The notes beneath the pieces are model-generated. The model saw only the letters and a program-made list of their open reading frames with translations. It was not told the origin of the DNA and did not search any database. The translations under genes and the position numbers were made by a program. Below, piece by piece: positions 54,251 through 64,000 of a DNA stretch of 64,000 nt (its first letter is position 1; each line of letters starts with the position of its first letter). The stretch comes from Litsea cubeba. Lineage: Eukaryota; Streptophyta; Magnoliopsida; Laurales; Lauraceae. The stretch spans positions 16,263,654 to 16,327,653 of the forward strand of contig CM022955.1 in assembly GCA_012931725.1 (NCBI GenBank). The letters are read 5' to 3'.

Positions 54251-55601
54251 AGACTTGTTGCAAAAGGGTATTCTCAACAACCCGGAATTGATTTCCAAGA
54301 AACATTTGCGCCGGTGGCCCTGTCTTGATACAATTAGAGCACTCATTGCTTTGGCGGCTCAAAAGGGTTGGTTCTTATACCAACTTGATGTGAAGTCTGC
54401 ATTCTTGAATGGTGTCTTGAAGGAAGAAGTCTATGTTGATCAACCTCAAGGCTTCGTTGTCAAGGGTGAAGAAGGAAAAGTATACAAGTTGAAGAAGGCT
54501 TTATATGGGTTGAAACAAGCACCCCGGGCATGGTATAGTTACATTGATTCCTACTTCAAGCGGAAATGCTTTCAAAGAAGCAAAAGTGAGCCAACCTTGT
54601 ATGTCAAAAGGCAAGGTAAAACCCGGTATTCTCATTGTTTCACTTTATGTTGATGATTTGATTTTTACCGGTAGTGATCAAAAAATGATTGATGAGTTTA
54701 AAAATGATATGATGAAGAAGTATGAGATGAGTGATTTGGGTCTCTTACATTACTTCTTGGGCATTTAAATTTACCAAAAAAAAAAATGATATTTTCATTT
54801 GTCAAAAGAAGTATGCAAAGACTCTTCTTGAGAAGTTCAAGATGATGGAGTGTAATCCGGTGGCAACTCCATTGATTGTGAATGAAAAATTTTCTAAAGA
54901 GGACGGAAGTAAAAGGACGAATGCATCTCTTTATAGAAGCTTGGTTGGAAGCTTGTTGTATTTGACCGCTACAAGGCCGGACATCATGTATGCTACAAGC
55001 TTATTGTCTCGGTACATGCACAATCCAAGCCAAACTCATTTTGGAGTGGCTAAGAGAGTCTTGAGGTACATTAAAGGTACTCTTGACTTTGGCATTTTAT
55101 ATGAGAAGAATGTGGGTGCAAAGTTAATTGGTTTTTGTGAAAGCAATTGGGCCGGTTGTGTTGATGATATGAGAAGCACTTCCGGATATGCCTTTTCATT
55201 TGGCTCGGGTGTCTTTTCTTGGGCATCTAAGAAGCAAGAAAGGGTGGCTCTATCTACCGCGGAGGCCGAATATGTGTCAGCATCATCGGCAACTTCACAA
55301 GCTATTTGGCTAAGTAGAATCTTGGAAGATATTTGTGAGAAACAAGGAGACGCTACTCCAATCATGTGTGACAACAAGTCCGCAATTGTAATGACAAAGA
55401 ATCCCGTCTACCATAGCCATTCGAAGCACATTGCAATCAAGCATCACTTCATAAGGGAGGCTGTGGAAGCCGATGAGATTCAACTCAAGTATTGCCCTAC
55501 CTATGATCAAGTGGCGGATATCTTCACCAAAGCACTTCTAAAAGACAAGTTCCAATACTTTCGAGAAATGTTGGGTGTAACCACAAAGCATTAAGGGGGA
55601 G
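54251..55601 (+). pseudogene. Copia-C pol fragment: reverse transcriptase and RNase H
   Basis: Begins abruptly inside RT at RLVAKGYSQQPGIDFQETFA; then DVKSAFLNGVLKEEVYV, LYGLKQAPRAWYSYID, LYVDDLIFTG, SDLGLLHYFLGI, KKYAKTLLEKFKM, RSLVGSLLYLTATRPDIMYA, RNase H with LSTAEAEYVSASSATSQ, CDNKSAIVMTKNPVYH and DQVADIFTKALLKDKF, ending at TAA (55592-55594). Frameshifts at about 54320, 54615 and 54775. Tork-like by these motifs (family knowledge, not tested). Everything upstream of RT is replaced by Copia-B and the SEC15 C-terminal block. Confidence 0.9.
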
Positions 55602-55868
55602 TGTTAAAATTAAAAGTAATGCTTTATGGTACTTTTGTAATTAAGTTAAAACCTATATCCTTTTTTAATCATTTTATTGTTATCTAGAAGTCTCCTTTGC
55701 TTTAGTCCTTTATGTAAAAAGTCAATGCTGTCAATGAAATGAGAAGAAGCTCCCTGCTGCTGTGTTGAGTTCCCCTGTTTCACCGAATCCATCTTCCTCA
55801 TTTTCTTTTGGTTTTCTTTCAATTTCTCTTCACCAAAATTCATATTTTAGGCAAAGCAATTGCCAACA
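55602..55868 (+). repeat. Copia-C 3' LTR
   Basis: 267 bp from TGTTAAAATT, just after the AAGGGGGAG purine tract, to GCCAACA. The next bases TTACG (55869-55873) should be the target duplication, and SEC15 resumes right there. Confidence 0.8.
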
Positions 55869-57482
55869 TTACGTTGGCTGCAATTTGCATCGCTTGAGAC
55901 ACGCCTGTTGTGCTACTATGGATTGCTTTTGTAAGTGCCTCACTCAACACATAAATCAAGAGCTTGTCCAAGTACTTCCTCACATCATCGGAGATATTCT
56001 CAAGGCCACTATAAGAAAAGTAGTTGACAGAGTCTTCAATGAACACGTGCACGATCCGGCAGGCTTCAGGAACAGTTGAGGAGAAGGGAGCAATATACGG
56101 TAAAACTGGCATTATATCTGATGTTTGGAGATCGAACGATAAAACATTCATCTTGTACTCAGACTCCTTCCTCATCACCATCTGCTCATACGTGTCGCTA
56201 GCAAGAACATCAGTTATCTTCTTACGGCTTTCTTCAAGAAGTAGATCATGGTATCTGCCTCTACTATTATCAAGAACCTTAAGCAAAGGAGTTACACGGT
56301 AGCCATACTGCTGAAGAGTTGCAACCAAAAGAGTGACACGGTCCTTAATTAGGAGTAGATGGTTTGGGGCTTCAATAAGGGAAAAATTCTCCTCCAAAAC
56401 AGAGATCATTTTCTCAAGAGCTGTATCCCATATCTTTTCTACGTCAGTGGGTGACAACAACCCCTTCACAATCAGCAGGACACAATCTTCGACAATGAAG
56501 TGGCCAGCAATTTGAGAAAAAAAAAATGTCTTATGAGATTCAAGAAAGGATTCCGATGCGGACATTTGCGGTTCTGAATTGAGTTGCAACAAACGATTTT
56601 TGTAGTAGTACTCACGAAATCGGTCTTGAATTCCAAGGTAGGTGTGGGTATTGTATGCTCTATACACAGGCGAAAGGTCGAGCTTCAAAGCCAGATCTTC
56701 TTAAATCTCCTCAATATCCAAAGCAAACACACAGTTGAACAGTAAATGGCTCTGCTCCTCAGCTTCTCTCTGGCAAGCACGCATTTCCTTTTCTTTTTGA
56801 CGTGTCAATGCTTCCTGTCCCATAGCCAACTGCCCGAATTCTCCCGCCACACTCCTTACATTAACAAGCCAGTCATCAAATTCTCTGCACACTTTCTTCT
56901 CTATATGCAACCTTATCACCGGTATTCGTTTCTCAATCATCTTTTGGAAAGCCTTAATGGGAATATTTTGCAAAAAGTCCCTCTCAATCAGGTCTAAGGT
57001 TTTGAATGCGGGCTAAAACTCACTATTGGATACATGGTGGTTGCACTTATACATAGGTTTGCTACTTGCAAACAGATTCTTGACATCTGTATAGCTTCAG
57101 TAACATTTCTCTTCACCAAATGCAATTCAAGGAGCTCATTAAGTATCAAAAGAAGAGAGCTCCCAACATCTTGGAGCCGAGAATTCTCACTTGACAGAGT
57201 TCTTTTCAGCTCATCAGCATCGAGCAAGATGCCACGGAGCTTGTCAAGTGTGACATTGAAATCCTCATAATGAATTTTACATAGCTCCTCAATCTCGACC
57301 TCCTTATTCTTTGTAATGTTCTTGAGCTAGTGCAAGAGAGTTTCAGGGTTCCCAACTTCGAATGCATGTCTAATAATGCGGCCTAAATTCTCTTGATTCT
57401 CTATCGAAGTGTCAAGTTCCGTTTCCTCTCTCCCATTTCCATTCACTGTAACAGTTTTCTTTGCTTGAATGGTTCTGAAAAG
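55869..57482 (-). pseudogene. SEC15: Exocyst SEC15-like, N-terminal and middle block
   Basis: Read from 57482: AKKTVTVNGNGREETE, IIRHAFEVGNPETLLH, KNKEVEIEELCKIHYEDFNV, DADELKRTLSSENSRLQDVG, VKRNVTEAIQMSRICLQV, FLQNIPIKAFQKMIEKRIP, FDDWLVNVRSVAGEFGQLAM, LDLSPVYRAYNTHTYLGIQD, FREYYYKNRLLQLNSE, VLSFDLQTSDIMPVLPYIAP and GVSQAMQIAAN, where Copia-C cuts in. Lesions: TAG 57327-57329, frameshift near 57040, TAG 57013-57015, TAA 56701-56703. No start ATG in family position; the block begins after an acceptor-like CCTCTAG. Roughly 130 family residues between this block and the C-terminal block are missing from the window. Plant SEC15 genes known to me have uninterrupted coding regions, so the gap is not a normal intron. 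Confidence 0.92.
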
Positions 57483-60365
57483 GCCCTAGAGGATCAAGCC
57501 ATAACAAAAATTATAACAAGAAAGTAACACATGGATAAAAAATTAATCAACTGCATTTCATAGATAGCCAAAAGGCTTACTATTGTTATTGCTTTTCTTA
57601 AGTCTTCAAAATTAAACCACAGAGGAACCTTCTGCGTACAAATTGCAAGTGAGTTGGCTACCTTTTGGAGCGACATAGGAAAATAGGAATTGGATTATGC
57701 AGCTCTGTTCACAAAACACTTATCCATTTCACTATAACTTCAAAAGAGGCATTGGCTTTTAAATTGACATTTGCTTTTAAATTCAAATGAATTTCCTCTC
57801 ACTAAAGGGCTGCCTTGATTTATATCCAAAATTACCAAGAATTATCGGTATTCAACTGCATCAGTTGGAATGTAGAGATGTGGGTCCTGTGTTTTTCAGC
57901 CCCAAAAATAAAATGATCCAACAATCAACGTGGGTGGCCAGACACCCCACACAACTGCGCTACTCAAAACATCCAAACAGAAAAGTGAGGACAAGAAAAA
58001 AGGGTTGGACAAAGGAAAAATAGTTTAGATATCTAGTTATATAAGGGTTGGACAAAGGAAAAATGGTTTAGATATCTAGAAATATAACTGCAGGAAAGAT
58101 GAACCAATTTCCTCAATTTAACTCAAAAAAATAAAAAATAAATAAAAAAGAAGAAGAAGATAAGTCCGTAAAAAGACGATTAAAAAATATAAAATAAATT
58201 TAGTTAGATTTCTCCAAGAAAGAAGCCAATGTATGAAAAGGGCTTCCCCTAATAAGACCAGCCAATGAATTCCTAAAACAAGTCTACTCCTTGTAATATG
58301 AGAGTGAGGAAAAGGATTAAAGGAACAACAACAAAAAAAAAAAAAAAAAAAAAAAAAAAACACCCATCAACATTATGGGGAAAACCTATTATAGAAAGCA
58401 TTCTCATTTAGGACCTAATCCAACTCAAACAACAACTTGTAGATGAAAGAACGTTATAAGAAACTTCATGAGAAAAAAAAAAGTTAAAATCGTAAAACAA
58501 AAGAAAACGCAGACATATTTCAGGAGAACTTTTTACTGAATCAAAAGAAAACGCGGACATATATTTCTGCGATGGGTGATATGGAGAATTAGTTAGGCAA
58601 GAGGAAATGAAGATCTTGACTGTATTTTCTCAAGAGAAAGTTATTACAGGGCCTTATTTTTAAGGAGAACTAAAAGGATGTCAGTTGTTGTTTTGAAATT
58701 TGAAAAGATGCCACTTCTATTATAGGGCCTTCATATTGCATTTTTGGGGCCATATTTTTTTCACTTCATCATCCCCATACACTGCAACTTTCCTCCCATT
58801 AAAATGGAGATTCGGATCCTTAAGGTTTCCGCCCACCTACCAAATGGGTGCCCACTTCATCTTCCATGCCACTCCACCTCTATCCTTCATCTTCTTCATT
58901 CCATTTCACCATCTTCATCTTCCACACCACTTCTTTTCTATTAAAATGGAGATTGGATCTTTGTTTTGAAAGGTTTCCGCCCTCCGAACGAACTCCCATG
59001 TGTACTGCAACATGGCCACCATTAAAATGGAGATTCAGAGCCTCTTTTAATTTAAGGAGGATTCTGCCCTCCACTCAAATGAAGATTCAGGTCCTTAAGT
59101 TAAAGAGGATTTTTTCTTCAAAGTATTTTTCATAAGAGACTGACTAATCAAGGTCTCAAATGATTAGTTTTGCAACTCCCTGCCAAAAATCTAACTCATA
59201 TATGATATGGAAGGTTTCAAAGTCATCCAATTCTGTCAATGAGTGGGATGCAACCAGGGAAAAATCTCAGAATAAAGTGTCCTCTAAATAGTGACTGTAA
59301 TACATAAAGTTTCCGTATGTATGACATGTTTGAGATGACTGAAATTGATCATGTGACATGTGAAAACAGCATATAAAATACATGGATTTCTGCCACCCAA
59401 CTACTCTGTCTCCCTTAAGGCATGAGATGGTTTAAACATGCTAAATCTATCAAAGCAGTATATTACCTATAAAAAAAAAATGCTCGTTGAATCTCCATGA
59501 TGCAACCAAACAGCAAGGGTGGAGGCATGTCTTGGTTAAGGTTTACTAGTGGACCTATTCAAATAGCGGCCTAACCAGAATTCGTGAGTGCCATCACATG
59601 CTACAATTAACGTCCAGGGGTGCGAATCTGAGTGCTGTCAACCTGAACCTATTAAAAAATCATGAAAAAAGCGTACCCAAAGGGTATGAGCTCAGACTCT
59701 AGCCCTGGGCCTACCATAGATGAAAGCCTAACGTGTAGAGGGAAGGCTATGAGAAGTGTATGCTGCTTTCAGCCTCTGTTTATGGACTACTATAAGCCTA
59801 AATTAATATGGTCGGGGCATTGCTTTAGAATGTGGGTATAATAGCCCAGAAACTCCACAACGAAACAGCCTAAGAACTAGTGAGCTTCACAACCAACCAA
59901 GCCAGAAATCCACCTAACCAAACACCCTACAAACAGGCTGAGTCCAACTAAATAAACAGCCAAAGTTCTCCTAAACAAGCAACCCATATATTGACTGCAA
60001 ATTGGTAGAAGATCCAGTTCAGATTATGGCTCCAAATTGGTTAGAAGATGACCCAAATATTGGCTGAAAATGGACTGCATTACAACCTGAAAAATGACTC
60101 CAAATGAGTGCAGAACAAATCCAAATAGTGGTTTTAGATGGGCCGCAAACAGCCTGAAATGGTTTATCTAAATGGGTTCAAAAATGGACTGGAAGTAACA
60201 GTTATGAATGGGGCTGAATTTAATCCTACAGTCCTACTTCATCTCAAAATTAGTTAAGAGAATACTGAAATATATTAACTAAGTTCAAGTTTAAGACAGT
60301 TGACAAAAGTATTATCTACAATAAGAAGGCCACGCTAAAACTTGGGCCTAATCAAAATTTAACAG
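57483..60365. other. No confirmed gene; A run and diverged short repeats
   Basis: A minus-strand ORF at 57494-57676 (MSLQKVANSLAICTQKVPLW...) could splice to the SEC15 block but has no homology that I recognise. 'GTTGGACAAAGGAAAAATGGTTTAGATATCTAG'-type text is doubled at 58003-58080 in a step of about 45 bp. An A run lies at 58331-58361. ATTAAAATGGAGATT recurs at 58798, 58940 and 59022, each followed by a CCGCCC-like block, forming a loose tandem repeat. The rest is unassigned. Confidence 0.5.
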
Positions 60366-62109
60366 AAACCTAAAGGTGAAACTAGTCCAAAAGATGAAGG
60401 CTCTCCAGTACGGGGTCGATACGGCTATACCACGCCGTCCGTACTATAGTCTAGGAGGTCATCAGACTAATCTGTCTGAATCATCTCCATCGTCTCCTCC
60501 TTGGGGTAAAAGGTCTCGGTACCTATGCATCAAGAGTAGCAACAACAGACGTAAAGGTCAGCAAGCAGATAGATATATAAATTAAACAACACAGATATAC
60601 AGTACTAAAGAGAGTATACGATAAACAAGATCATAAGAATGCAAAGCATCGGAATCAAGAACAAGCTATCATAAACATCTATCAAAATAGGCAGTCCACA
60701 TAGGCTAATCACCACGGGATAGTGTCATTACCCTCCCTACTCATATTGAAGTTGTGGTAGAGATATACTAGGCACGGGATAAAAACCCGGCAAGCAAGCA
60801 AGCAAGATGGATACCAGAGGCCAATAGTCATCAAGATCAAGTCTTCAAGGTGTATCCGATGGTGTACATTCATATAAAAAAATATAAAAAGTCGTACTGC
60901 AGATGTTCATCATTCGAAGTCCTCACACAGATGGTGCCCCAGCTGTGTTGGGCGTTAATAGCTGAGTGGTGCCTGACGTAAGATTCCTAAACATACAATA
61001 GTGAGGGACTAGACTTTCTTGCGTGAACAAGATTCATTAACCAAAGAGAGACTAATTGTACATCATCAAGTCAAGATCAAAACCAGCAAGCTTACTTCAA
61101 ACATCAATCCTCAAAAGTAGTCCTCATCAAGCCTCTACAATCAAAGCCACCTTACCTCAACACTTCAATCAATCATCATAAATAATCGAAACATCAAGAG
61201 GGATCCTAAGTACATCCTCTAGGTTCTTCATGTGATCCCAAGCAAAGCAAACTAAACATAGCTAATGAACATGTTTGTTACTTGTAGAGAAGTACCAGAC
61301 GGTACAATTCAAAATGAAAAGCGATAGACAATCAAACCAAAGTCTAGTGTTAAACCCGACGCATCGTACAACCTACTCAGTCAACGAAAGAGATTAAGGT
61401 TCGCGATACCCGAACAAATAGTCTTCGTGCATAGATATAAAGGAGGGTATCCCGTTGTCCCATACCGTTCAATATTAATATATATAGGATGAAACCCGAT
61501 ACAACCGAAATAATCGTGAAGAACATCGGCTCAAAACATCCTCACATAAAGTCAAATGAATCCCAAAAAGGATAGCCAAAGTTCCTCCTAAGTCCATCCA
61601 AAAGAAGGTTAAAAGATCCCTTTCAAAAAGGGATCCTTAGTTGGCCCGGTCAACCTAGCCCCTTGGTTAGGTTGACATACTTCATGCCCGGTCGACCTGG
61701 CCCAGGCCCGGGTTGACCGGCAGTTGTAAAATAAAAAGGGGGAACCATTGTTTTCGTCAGGTGCAAAGCACCCGACGCAGGCTGGTCGACCGCGTGCACT
61801 GCAGTTACAAAACCCAGGTTCTGTAACTGCAGTGGAAAAGGGTCATTTCCCTTCCATTCCTACATGAACCTGATTAGCAACGAATCAAGTATAAAAACCA
61901 GTCTAATCTCATTAATTCCACAAATCTAGCTATTCAAGTCATAAAAATCAAAATCCATTTCATTAAGCTAATAAGCCTAATTATCATGTTTTCAATCCTC
62001 TAAAGCATCAATTGAGCAATTAACATCTAAACCATCATTTTTCCATATAAATCAAGGGAAACAAGCATATCAAGCATAAACATATTCATCTACTTGCCTT
62101 GATGAAGAG
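60366..62109. repeat. Possible Gypsy-like LTR segment
   Basis: Non-coding. The order of text (locus with 'ccctccctactcat', then stretches rich in 'caatcaa', then GGTCGACC/CCCGGTCGACC at 61670-61790) parallels 6060-8637, although the two are not alignable by eye over length. Copia-D is inserted at its right edge. Low confidence. Confidence 0.3.
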
Positions 62110-63296
62110 TGTTAGAATCGCGATCACTGAGAGGGGGGGGGGGGGGGTGAATCAGTGATTCTTTAAAAACAGGTCCAAATTAACAACAAAAGCAAATCAA
62201 ATCACACAATGACACCAGATTTAACGTGGTTCACCGAAAGGCTACGTCCACGGTTCAAAGACTGCCGAACACCAATTCGGGACAGATCTGAATCTATTTA
62301 GTCGCACCAACGACAAAGAGCACCAACCCTTAGTTTCAGATAACACCAACTATCTAGGAAGCACCTACTCCCTTGAGTTTCAGATAGCACCAACTATCTA
62401 GGAAGCACCGACTCCCTTTACAATTTATCTGCACCAACAGATAGGATCACCAAACCCCAGACACCAAGCACCAACTTGATGTTCTACAGAATAAGAATAG
62501 AAAACTTTTTCTACAGCCCTTCCCCTCTACAATCTCTCTCTCTCAATCCCTTACAAATTGAAAATTAAAGCATAAACAGAGAGACACTTATCTTATGGAC
62601 GAAACACCATCTTCAAGAGCACATTCTCGTCCACACTTGCTGTAGAAACGTGCAACACAACTGCACACAGCAACAACACCTTCTTCTCTCCAAAACCCTC
62701 TCTTTTCTTCTCTACTTTCTTCTCTTCTTTCTCTCTTGGTGTTTTTTTTTAAAAACGAGCCAATCAAGCCTTTATATAGGTTTTGGTAACCCTAAAGAGT
62801 GTTTAAATTAGGCTAGAATTCGTTTAGAAAGAGTCCCAAACGAAATACTTAAGTTTCCTGAATTTTCGTGCAAAACTTCTATTTCTGCGCAACTCAGGTT
62901 TCCCGTGTGTTCTACCGGTAGTACTTGCGGTAGAACAGATGAAATTCTCATGTCCAAGCTTCTGCTAGAATTTAAGCCACTTCTACCGGTAGTACTTGCG
63001 GTAGAACTTTCAGAACAGCCACTTCTACCGGTAGTACTTGCGGTTGACAGATGGAAATCTTAGGGTCAGCCTTTTCTACCCCTTTTCTACCCCTGTTCTA
63101 CCGGTAGAAATACCGGTTGACAGATGAAATTCTGATTTCCTATACTGTTCTGTTTCAGCTCTATTTTCTCTTTGAAGCTCTATCAACACCACACTTATGA
63201 CATTGTGTTGACAATAATTCCAACACAAGATGATACTTGAGATACTAATTTCTTCAATTCTTCATTAAACTTCTCAAGGCATCTCAAATTCCAACA
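62110..63296 (-). repeat. Copia-D 3' LTR
   Basis: 1187 bp, + strand start TGTTAGAATCG and end TTCCAACA, imperfect terminal inverted repeats. It is preceded on the minus strand by the purine tract CCAAAGGGGGAGAT (63297-63310). A G run of about 17 lies at 62132-62147. TCTACCGG is repeated at 62911, 62982, 63024 and 63097, the first three within TCTACCGGTAGTACTTGCGG. The other LTR is outside the window. Confidence 0.85.
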
Positions 63297-63597
63297 ATCT
63301 CCCCCTTTGGAATTGTTGGCAACACTTTTGGAACTTCAACACTTAGAACACATTAAACTAGTTGATCTTCATGAAGCTTCTTCAGAACCATAGTCTCCCC
63401 CTGTCTTTAAAAAAAAATCAAGATCTCTAACACTCTTGATACCAATCTCCCCAAAGTTATCATAGCATAACTTCTTCTAACATTGCTTTCTCCTAGCTTA
63501 AGTCTTTCTCCCCCTTTGACAACAAGTCCAAAGGGACCAACGAAGGAGCGAATAGGATATTCAAAGAATACTTTGCTCCCCCTTTCAAGCACAACTC
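63297..63597 (-). other. Copia-D 3' untranslated region with repeated purine tracts
   Basis: Several CCCCCTTT/AAAGGGGGAG tracts (63297-63310, 63510-63518, 63573-63582) lie between the pol stop and the LTR, as seen in SIRE-like elements. Confidence 0.7.
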
Positions 63598-64000
63598 CTA
63601 AGGATTAGGAGAGTGAGTAACTCCTAATTTTTTCCGGAGATACTCGAAGACTTCTTTTGGCAGAGGTTTTGTGAAGATATCAGCAACTTGCTCAGTAGTT
63701 GGGACATATTACAACTTTACCTCACCATCTGCAACCTTTTCCTTGAGAAAGTGATAGCGAATTGCTACATGCTTCGTTCTAGAATGCTGAACAGGATTCT
63801 TGGAGGTGTGAATTGCACTTGTGTTGTCACAGAGGATCGGCGTAGGATCCGTTGTCGGAACTCCTAGATCAGAGAGCATTTGCCGCATCCATAACACTTG
63901 CGTACAACAAGTTGCCGCTGCAATATATTCCGCTTCCGCTGTAGAAAGGGATACCGAATCTTGTTTCTTACTGTGCCATGCCACCAACCTGTCACCGAGA
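63598..64000 (-). pseudogene. Copia-D pol C-terminus: RNase H (continues beyond the window)
   Basis: The minus strand reads VAWHSKKQDSVSLSTAEAEY, ILCDNTSAIHTSKNPVQHSR, TKHVAIRYHFLKEKV, GEVKL, then TAA (63709-63711) in place of a Gln codon, continuing in the same frame as YVPTTEQVADIFTKPLPKEV and LRKKLGVTHSPNP to the natural stop at 63598-63600. So one nonsense mutation removes the last 37 residues, including the DIFTKPLP motif. The upstream part of the gene lies past the right edge. Confidence 0.9.

Noticed and set aside
58118..58363. Poly-Phe ORF
   Set aside because: Translation of an A/T run.

Overview
The window is nuclear DNA from a flowering plant with a large, repeat-rich genome. The host genes are plant-specific in type: a subtilase of the SBT3/cucumisin class, an exocyst SEC15 homologue, and captured pieces of a TGA-type bZIP factor and of an HOP/STI1 co-chaperone. 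Everything else recognisable is transposable element: Copia, Gypsy, LINE, hAT and CACTA. The species cannot be named from sequence alone.

Left half (about 2.7-36.6 kb): one subtilase gene on the + strand. Nine exons join in phase into 2136 nt (711 codons plus stop) with a complete catalytic set (Asp, His, Asn, Ser). The signal-peptide exon was not found. Exons 2 and 3 lie at 2.7-3.6 kb, but exon 4 lies at 32.4 kb, so intron 3 is 28,837 bp long. That intron holds a dead hAT transposase (3.75-4.6 kb), a Gypsy-type LTR piece (about 6.1-8.6 and 28.2-28.6 kb) split by Copia-A (8638-28218, minus strand), and a 13.8-kb CACTA transposon (10899-24719, target duplication GCT) inside the Copia-A pol gene. 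A short inverted-repeat element sits at 31.5-32.0 kb.

The CACTA element carries, on its minus strand, a TNP2-type transposase (20.1-17.4 kb) and then intron-containing fragments of a TGA bZIP gene (15.98-15.14 kb) and an HOP/STI1 gene (14.83-14.63 kb). Two CACCTGCAC-rich minisatellites bracket these captured fragments; the larger has a 533-bp higher-order period. The termini are packed with GTAACGGTTT-type subterminal repeats.

Right half (about 37-64 kb): successive retrotransposons. These are a decayed Copia-F (37.1-38.0 kb, perhaps also 42.8-43.0 kb); a gag-only Gypsy-G (38303-42304) with a 79-bp tandem array; a gag-only Copia-E (44272-48306, target duplication TTGAG); and a SEC15 pseudogene on the minus strand. 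SEC15 is cut into an N-terminal block (57.5-55.9 kb) and a C-terminal block (49.07-48.66 kb) by Copia-C (3' half) and Copia-B (complete). Copia-B has SEC15 on one side and Copia-C on the other, with no matching target duplication, which suggests a deletion by recombination between elements. At the right edge lie the 3' LTR and the end of pol of Copia-D, running out of the window.

The subtilase is the only gene here that looks able to make a protein. All retroelement ORFs that I could follow have stops or frameshifts, apart from the short gag of Gypsy-G.
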